Source of the DNA: JAUREX01 sp044356825
GTDB taxonomy: Bacteria > Pseudomonadota > Alphaproteobacteria > Rhodobacterales > Rhodobacteraceae
NCBI GenBank assembly: GCA_044356825.1
Contig: JBIKVM010000189.1
Span: forward strand, 1 to 5,641
DNA length: 5,641 nt
Direction: 5' to 3'
Part shown: positions 1-5,641 of the stretch, piece after piece
How positions within the stretch are numbered: position 1 is the stretch's first letter
Layout of the letters: each line of letters opens with the position of its first letter
Notes under the pieces: model-generated
What the model was told of the DNA's origin: nothing
Databases searched by the model: none
What the model saw: the letters and a program-made list of their open reading frames with translations, nothing else
Program-made: the position numbers and the translations under genes

Positions 1-605
1 TGCACGATCGCCTCGGTGAAGCGAAAGAGCGCCATGTCGGGCCGCCCCCACGGGCCATAGACGGTGAAGAAGCGAAAGACCGTGATCGGCAGGGCGTGGA
101 TGTGCGCGAGCGCATGCGCCATCGCCTCGGTCGCCTTCTTGGTCGCGGCATAGAACGAGACGGGCCAGTCGGCGCGGTCGGTCTCGCGGTAGGGCAGGTC
201 GGGATTGGCGCCATAGACCGAAGAGGTCGAGGCAATCAGCACATGCCGCGCCCCGGCCGCGCGCGCGGCCTCGAGCAGGTTGAAGGTGCCGACGAGGTTC
301 GCATCGACATAGCTGCGCGGCGCCTCGATGCTGTAGCGCACGCCGGCCTGCGCCGCGAGGTGCACGACGACATCGGGCCGCGCCGCCGCCATCGCGCGCC
401 CGAGCGCCTCCGCATCCTCGAGCATCGCCTCGGTGGCGGTGAAGCCCGCGCGGGCGGCCAGCAGATCGTGCCGCTGGCGCTTCAGCGCGGGGTCGTAATA
501 GGGCGTCATGCCGTCAAGTCCCGCGACCGTCGCCCCTTCGTCGAGCAGCAGCCGGCAGAGGTGAAAGCCGATGAATCCCGCCGAGCCGGTGACAAGAACG
601 CGCAT
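1..605 (-). CDS. UDP-glucuronate 4-epimerase-like NAD-dependent epimerase (partial, C-terminus outside window)
   Basis: Extended short-chain dehydrogenase that should interconvert UDP-sugars (probably UDP-glucuronate to UDP-galacturonate) for capsule, LPS or exopolysaccharide in the cytosol. The 201 visible residues read from ATG at 605-603 and stay open to the window edge. The N-terminal Rossmann motif TGSAGFIG is at residues 6-13, followed by D31 at the end of the second strand. HLAAQAGVRYS (82-92) and YVDANLVGT (99-107) are wording typical of UDP-glucuronate epimerases. The catalytic triad appears as T127, Y152 and K156 (YAATK), and VYGPWGRPDMA (182-192) is the usual substrate-region motif. 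About 130 residues are missing compared with a family length near 335. A Shine-Dalgarno-like AAGGGGGA lies 7 nt upstream of the start. The gene is divergent from dapD. The family call is strong; the exact sugar specificity is inferred. Confidence 0.92.
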   Translation of the reverse strand, partial: MRVLVTGSAGFIGFHLCRLLLDEGATVAGLDGMTPYYDPALKRQRHDLLAARAGFTATEAMLEDAEALGRAMAAARPDVVVHLAAQAGVRYSIEAPRSYVDANLVGTFNLLEAARAAGARHVLIASTSSVYGANPDLPYRETDRADWPVSFYAATKKATEAMAHALAHIHALPITVFRFFTVYGPWGRPDMALFRFTEAIV

Positions 606-625
606 GCCGAAATCCCCCTTCGCCC

Positions 626-654
626 CTGATAGCCCGCCTTGCCGCCCGGGGCAA
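626..654 (-). promoter_or_regulatory. Weak candidate promoter for the epimerase gene
   Basis: Read on the minus strand, TTGCCC (649-654) and TATCAG (626-631) are separated by 17 nt, each matching 4 of 6 sigma-70 consensus bases. The predicted start near 619 would leave a leader of only about 14 nt containing the Shine-Dalgarno sequence, and the -35 falls in the hairpin at 641-667. It is a weak match that could arise by chance. Confidence 0.22.
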
Positions 655-667
655 AGCCCCTTGCGGC
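641..667. repeat. Two-tier imperfect inverted repeat between divergent genes
   Basis: An outer arm pair GCCGC (641-645) / GCGGC (663-667) encloses an inner perfect pair GGGGC (648-652) / GCCCC (656-660) around an AAA loop, with a 2x2 internal mismatch (CC opposite TT). It lies in the 130-nt gap between the epimerase start and dapD, just upstream of the proposed dapD -35 box. It has no T-run, and it lies upstream of both genes, so it is not a normal terminator for either. It could be a regulator-binding site, or a chance product of very high GC content. Confidence 0.45.
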
Positions 668-673
668 GTTGCG

Positions 674-702
674 TTGCACGCGGGCGCGCAGGGGTCTATA
701 GA
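674..702 (+). promoter_or_regulatory. Candidate dapD promoter
   Basis: TTGCAC (674-679) and TATAGA (697-702) are separated by exactly 17 nt. The -10 matches 4 of 6 consensus bases and the -35 matches 3 of 6. The predicted start near 709 gives a leader of about 27 nt that includes the GGAGG ribosome site. TATAGA stands out as one of the few AT-rich stretches in this gap. No repressor site was recognised. Confidence 0.4.
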
Positions 703-735
703 CGCCGCCAAAACCCGCATCCGTCCGGAGGTCCC

Positions 736-1563
736 ATGTCCCACGCAGCCCTCGAAACCGCGATCGACGCCGCGTGGGAGGTTCGCGACACGCTCTCGCC
801 CGCGACGAAGGGCGAGGCGCGCGATGCCATCGAGGCAACGCTCGAGGCACTCGACAAGGGCCATCTGCGCGTGGCCGAGCGGCAGGCCGACGGGCGGTGG
901 CATGTCAACCAGTGGGCCAAGAAGGCGGTGCTGCTCGGCTTTCGCCTCCATGACATGGAGCCGCACGCCGGCGGGCCGCAGGGCGGCGGCTGGTGGGACA
1001 AGGTCGATTCGAAGTTCAAGGGCTGGGGCGCGGCCGAGTGGCGCGCGGCGGGCTTCCGCGCCGTGCCGAACTGCGTCGTGCGCCGCTCGGCCTTTATCGC
1101 CAAGGGCGTCGTGCTGATGCCGTCCTTCGTGAACCTCGGCGCCTATGTCGACGAGGGCACGATGGTCGATACCTGGGCCACCGTCGGCTCCTGCGCGCAG
1201 ATCGGCAAGAATGTCCACCTGTCGGGCGGGGTCGGGATCGGCGGCGTGCTGGAACCGATGCAGGCCGGCCCAACCATCATCGAGGACAACTGCTTCATCG
1301 GCGCGCGCTCCGAGGTGGTCGAGGGCTGCATCGTGCGCGAGGGGTCGGTCCTCGGCATGGGCGTGTTCATCGGCAAGTCGACCAAGATCGTCGACCGCGA
1401 GACCGGGCAGGTCAGCTATGGCGAGGTGCCGGCGGGGTCGGTCGTGGTCGCGGGCTCGATGCCCTCGAGCGGGGGGGTGAACCTCTATTGCGCGGTGATC
1501 GTGAAGAAGGTCGACGCGCAGACCCGCTCCAAGACCTCGATCAACGAGCTTTTGCGCGACTGA
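736..1563 (+). CDS. dapD: 2,3,4,5-tetrahydropyridine-2,6-dicarboxylate N-succinyltransferase
   Basis: Cytosolic acyltransferase of the succinylase branch of lysine/meso-diaminopimelate synthesis: succinyl-CoA plus tetrahydrodipicolinate gives N-succinyl-2-amino-6-ketopimelate. The product is 275 residues, essentially the E. coli length. A helical N-terminal domain covers about residues 1-100. A left-handed beta-helix of hexapeptide repeats follows, about 110-240, with the family hallmark MPSFVNLGAYVDEGTMVDTW (128-147), then VGSCAQIGKNVHLSGGVGIG. D139 in AYVDEG is in the conserved substrate-site segment. The C-terminus is NLYCAVIVKKVDAQTRSKTS. The start is fixed by GGAGG at 727-731, 4 nt before ATG, and by homology to the normal N-terminus; the frame is open further upstream, but that part does not resemble the family. 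The enzyme acts as a trimer in known homologues. A small gene follows after 26 nt, probably in the same transcript; dapE does not follow here. Confidence 0.98.
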   Translation: MSHAALETAIDAAWEVRDTLSPATKGEARDAIEATLEALDKGHLRVAERQADGRWHVNQWAKKAVLLGFRLHDMEPHAGGPQGGGWWDKVDSKFKGWGAAEWRAAGFRAVPNCVVRRSAFIAKGVVLMPSFVNLGAYVDEGTMVDTWATVGSCAQIGKNVHLSGGVGIGGVLEPMQAGPTIIEDNCFIGARSEVVEGCIVREGSVLGMGVFIGKSTKIVDRETGQVSYGEVPAGSVVVAGSMPSSGGVNLYCAVIVKKVDAQTRSKTSINELLRD

Positions 1564-1589
1564 CCGGCCGCGCGGCCACGGAGCACAGC

Positions 1590-1949
1590 ATGACCGCATC
1601 CGCCACGGGGCCGCAGGTCTTTACCCTGCTCGTGCAGGTCGGCCGCAAGGCGGGCGACGGCTTGCCCGAGGGCGCGACGGGGGCGGGCCTTCTGTGCTAT
1701 GCCGCGGGCAAGGACGAGGGCGAGGCGGTGCGCGAGACGGTCGCGCTCCTCAAGCTCTCGGGGCTTGCGCCGCTCGAGGTCACGGGGATGGGTACGCTCG
1801 CCGAACGCGAGGCGGCGGGCGAGCGGGTAGACGGCGCCGAGCGCGATCTGATGGCGCGCGCGGCCGCCGAGAACGCGGTGGTGGTGGCCGACGTCACGCC
1901 CTTTTACGACGATGACGACGACCCCGAGGACGAACCGGCCGAGGACTGA
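1590..1949 (+). CDS. Small uncharacterised protein with polyacidic C-terminus, downstream of dapD
   Basis: A 119-residue protein I do not recognise. The start is supported by GGAG at 1580-1583, 6 nt before ATG. Its position 26 nt behind dapD on the same strand suggests co-transcription. From the sequence I would expect a small alpha/beta domain: strand VFTLLVQVG (10-18), helix about 44-57, strand PLEVTGMG (61-68), helix about 83-94 and strand NAVVVADVTPFY (95-106). The chain ends in a tail with 10 acidic residues out of 13 (107-119), opening with five consecutive Asp. There is one cysteine (C36), no signal peptide and no membrane segment, so it is probably cytosolic. Codon bias matches its neighbours, so it looks native and real. 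The function is unknown; a role linked to lysine synthesis is only suggested by position. Confidence 0.85.
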   Translation: MTASATGPQVFTLLVQVGRKAGDGLPEGATGAGLLCYAAGKDEGEAVRETVALLKLSGLAPLEVTGMGTLAEREAAGERVDGAERDLMARAAAENAVVVADVTPFYDDDDDPEDEPAED

Positions 1950-1962
1950 GGTTACCCCTCAG
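1946..1962. terminator. Short hairpin spanning two convergent stop codons
   Basis: CTGAGG (1946-1951) and CCTCAG (1957-1962) form a perfect 6-bp stem around TTACC. The TGA of the small acidic-protein gene lies in the left arm, and the TGA of the rhodanese gene (read on the other strand) lies in the right arm. Only 9 nt separate the two coding regions. No T-run follows in either direction, so intrinsic termination is unproven. It could be a weak bidirectional terminator or mRNA 3'-end stabiliser. Confidence 0.33.
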
Positions 1963-2318
1963 ACGCGCACGACCTTGCCGCCCGCCGCCGCCCAATCGGC
2001 CAGACCGCCCGCATTCGTCACGTTGCGATAGCCAAGCTGGGCAAGCACGCTGCAGCCGAGATTGGACCGGCCGCCCGAGGCGCAATAGACCGCGATCGGG
2101 CGATCAGCGGCGAAGGCCGGATCGTGGTCGGGGTGGCGCGGATCGGCGACATGGGGCAGCCGCGCGAGCGGCACATGCACCGCCCCCGAGGCCATGCCCG
2201 AGGCGTGCAGTTCCGCGCTTTCGCGGACATCGACAAGAAGAACCTCGCCGCGCGCATGGCGGGCGACGAGATCGGCGGCCGAAGGGGTCGCGGAACGCGA
2301 CAGCGGATTGGCAAACAT
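1959..2318 (-). CDS. Single-domain rhodanese (sulfurtransferase)
   Basis: A 119-residue rhodanese-domain protein expected to carry sulfane sulfur as a cysteine persulfide in thiosulfate, persulfide or sulfide metabolism. Visible features are strand VLLVDVRESAELHASG (26-41) with the conserved DVR, the region AVHVPLARLP (46-55), and the active-site loop after strand PIAVYC, with catalytic C79 in CASGGRS (79-85). A second cysteine, C89, follows ten residues later. The C-terminal motif NAGGLADWAAAGGKV is typical. No signal peptide or membrane segment is present, so it is cytosolic. The start at 2318 is preferred over an in-frame ATG at 2354 because GGAG (2326-2329, complement) sits 7 nt ahead of it, and because the upstream ATG lies inside the operator and promoter. 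It resembles the N-terminal half of E. coli YgaP. It is divergent from uvrA. Confidence 0.93.
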   Translation of the reverse strand: MFANPLSRSATPSAADLVARHARGEVLLVDVRESAELHASGMASGAVHVPLARLPHVADPRHPDHDPAFAADRPIAVYCASGGRSNLGCSVLAQLGYRNVTNAGGLADWAAAGGKVVRV

Positions 2319-2345
2319 CGGTGGGCTCCGTTGAGTGATGTCATC

Positions 2346-2373
2346 GGTATACATTCAAGTAATTGAATGTCAA
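2346..2373 (-). promoter_or_regulatory. Rhodanese gene promoter
   Basis: On the minus strand a perfect -35 TTGACA (2368-2373) is followed after 16 nt by TATACC (2346-2351), 4 of 6 to the -10 consensus. The expected start is near 2339, giving a leader of about 20 nt that contains the ribosome site. A perfect palindrome fills the spacer and overlaps both hexamers, a layout expected for a promoter blocked by a bound repressor. Confidence 0.7.
2351..2370. promoter_or_regulatory. SqrR/BigR-type operator (ATTC-N8-GAAT palindrome)
   Basis: ACATTCAA (2351-2358) and TTGAATGT (2363-2370) are perfect 8-nt inverted arms around GTAA. The core ATTC (2353-2356), 8 nt, GAAT (2365-2368) is the site reported for SqrR, the ArsR-family persulfide-sensing repressor of Rhodobacter capsulatus. 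Its position in the -35/-10 spacer of the rhodanese promoter, and a target gene that handles sulfane sulfur, both fit derepression by sulfide or persulfide. The match is seen in the sequence; the identity of the binding protein is inferred, since no such regulator is encoded in the window. Confidence 0.75.
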
Positions 2374-2403
2374 CTCCCTTAGCTTTTGCCGGAAATCCCA
2401 CGC

Positions 2404-2418
2404 GTTCGCTCTCCGTTC
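2404..2418 (+). promoter_or_regulatory. LexA (SOS) box upstream of uvrA
   Basis: GTTC (2404-2407), 7 nt, GTTC (2415-2418) is a perfect match to the alphaproteobacterial LexA direct repeat GTTC-N7-GTTC known from Rhodobacter sphaeroides SOS genes. It lies 71 nt before the uvrA start, in the gap shared with the rhodanese promoter. This implies repression by LexA and induction by DNA damage. The uvrA promoter itself is not clear. A weak pair TTGGCG (2430-2435) and TATGTG (2453-2458), spaced 17 nt, lies just downstream. A TTGCCG (2386-2391) upstream has no good -10 partner. Confidence 0.75.
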
Positions 2419-2489
2419 GCGCTTTCCGGTTGGCGGCGCGGCGCGGCAGGTCTATGTGTCTGCGGGGTGGGATACGGGCGGGTGGCGGC

Positions 2490-5348
<2,859 letters not shown>

Positions 5349-5354
5349 GGCGCC

Positions 5355-5558
5355 TCAGCGCTTCGCGGGGCAGGTGCTGATCCCGAGCAGGCTGTAGACC
5401 CCGCAGGTGCCGAGGATCCCGGTCGCGAGCGGGATGATCCCGATCAGGTAGAGCCAGCGCAGCGATGCGTCGGGGTTGAGGAAATACCCCGCGATCAGCG
5501 CGAGCCCCACAATGATCCGGATGGCGCGGTCGATGGTGCCGACATTCTGCTTGAACAT
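5355..5558 (-). CDS. DUF2892 / YgaP-type small inner-membrane protein
   Basis: A 67-residue membrane protein matching the YgaP transmembrane-domain family (DUF2892). It begins MFKQNVGTIDRAIRIIVG, the usual family opening. Two hydrophobic helices follow, about residues 12-28 and 34-50, joined by a short LNPDASLRW loop and ending in GTCGVYSLLGISTC, with cysteines at 52 and 63. In E. coli this domain is fused to a rhodanese in YgaP; here the rhodanese is a separate gene about 3 kb away on the same strand. The start at 5558 is supported by AAAGG (5566-5570, complement) 7 nt upstream; an in-frame ATG at 5624 lies beyond the proposed promoter and is rejected. It is convergent with uvrA, with a 6-nt gap and no strong terminator. 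A role in thiosulfate, thiocyanate or persulfide handling is inferred from YgaP. Confidence 0.9.
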   Translation of the reverse strand: MFKQNVGTIDRAIRIIVGLALIAGYFLNPDASLRWLYLIGIIPLATGILGTCGVYSLLGISTCPAKR

Positions 5559-5570
5559 GGCAAGACCTTT

Positions 5571-5582
5571 CTGAAATTGCAG
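5571..5582. repeat. Imperfect palindrome at the predicted start of the DUF2892 transcript
   Basis: CTGAAATTGCAG is a 12-nt palindrome with one mismatched pair (5 of 6 pairs match). It sits between the proposed -10 and the ribosome site. It does not fit ATTC-N8-GAAT. It could be an operator for a different regulator, or chance. Confidence 0.2.
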
Positions 5583-5589
5583 TGAAGGC

Positions 5590-5617
5590 AGGATACCAGC
5601 CCCGTCGCCCCTGCCAA
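5590..5617 (-). promoter_or_regulatory. Candidate promoter for the DUF2892 gene
   Basis: On the minus strand TTGGCA (5612-5617, 5 of 6 to consensus) and TATCCT (5590-5595, 4 of 6) are separated by 16 nt. The predicted start near 5583 gives a leader of about 25 nt with the AAAGG ribosome site. This supports the start at 5558 and independent transcription of this small gene. Nothing else is seen in 5618-5641. Confidence 0.5.
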
Positions 5618-5641
5618 GCCGCATCCATGCCGCAGGCGTGA

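Noticed and set aside
96..629. A 177-codon plus-strand open frame
   Set aside because: It is antisense to the epimerase, whose catalytic motifs are clear, and its sequence is Arg-rich and featureless.
993..1949. A 318-codon plus-strand frame running through dapD into the small acidic-protein gene
   Set aside because: The upstream part is an out-of-frame reading of dapD with no recognisable protein. The real start at 1590 has its own ribosome site, so this is not a fusion or frameshifted gene.
2337..2345. A small GATG-T-CATC inverted repeat in the rhodanese leader
   Set aside because: Four-base arms are too short to support a regulatory claim next to the much stronger palindrome.
2319..2354. 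A longer rhodanese starting at ATG 2354
   Set aside because: That ATG lies within the palindromic operator and upstream of the expected transcription start, whereas 2318 has a well-spaced GGAG.
2367..2489. A longer UvrA starting at ATG 2367
   Set aside because: The 41 extra residues have no family similarity, the ATG lies within the rhodanese operator, and the LexA box would fall inside the coding region. MAEQKFIEVRGAREH is the normal N-terminus.
5349..5400. A terminator between the convergent uvrA and DUF2892 genes
   Set aside because: Only very short GC stems (about 3 bp) and no T-run were found in or near the 6-nt gap, so no terminator is claimed.
5568..5587. A relaxed SqrR-like site (TTC...GAA) before the DUF2892 gene
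   Set aside because: The half-sites are 12 nt apart instead of 8, inner bases do not pair, and neither ATTC nor GAAT occurs in this leader.
5559..5624. A longer DUF2892 protein starting at 5624
   Set aside because: The added 22 residues do not resemble the family and cover the likely promoter; the start at 5558 has AAAGG at proper spacing.

Overview
The window reads as chromosomal DNA from a GC-rich alphaproteobacterium, most likely of the Rhodobacter/Paracoccus group (Rhodobacteraceae sensu lato). The evidence is the strong G/C third-position bias, the alphaproteobacterial wording of UvrA and DapD, a perfect GTTC-N7-GTTC LexA box, and a perfect ATTC-N8-GAAT palindrome matching the SqrR operator described in Rhodobacter capsulatus. 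No mobile element, RNA gene or CRISPR array is visible.

Layout: (1) 1-605, minus strand: the N-terminal two thirds of a UDP-glucuronate 4-epimerase-like nucleotide-sugar epimerase, cut by the window edge. (2) 606-735: a divergent intergenic gap with a GC-rich imperfect hairpin and candidate promoters in both directions. (3) 736-1563, plus: dapD (lysine/diaminopimelate synthesis), followed 26 nt later by a small uncharacterised protein with an extremely acidic tail (1590-1949). (4) 1959-2318, minus: a single-domain rhodanese, convergent with the small gene; the two stop codons lie in opposite arms of a short hairpin. (5) 2319-2489: a 171-nt divergent control region with a near-consensus promoter for the rhodanese, an ATTC-N8-GAAT operator inside that promoter, and a LexA box in front of uvrA. 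(6) 2490-5348, plus: complete uvrA, with an unusual first zinc module. (7) 5355-5558, minus: a 67-residue DUF2892 (YgaP-type) membrane protein, convergent with uvrA, with its own promoter.

The main biological picture is ordinary housekeeping (cell-wall precursor synthesis, nucleotide excision repair, surface-sugar metabolism) plus a small reactive-sulfur theme. The rhodanese and the DUF2892 protein together correspond to the two halves of E. coli YgaP, here encoded as separate genes on either side of uvrA. The rhodanese promoter carries what looks like a persulfide-responsive SqrR/BigR-type operator. No wholly new system is evident. The points most worth a second look are this split-YgaP arrangement with its operator, the SOS box beside it, the small acidic protein behind dapD, and the degenerate zinc finger of UvrA.
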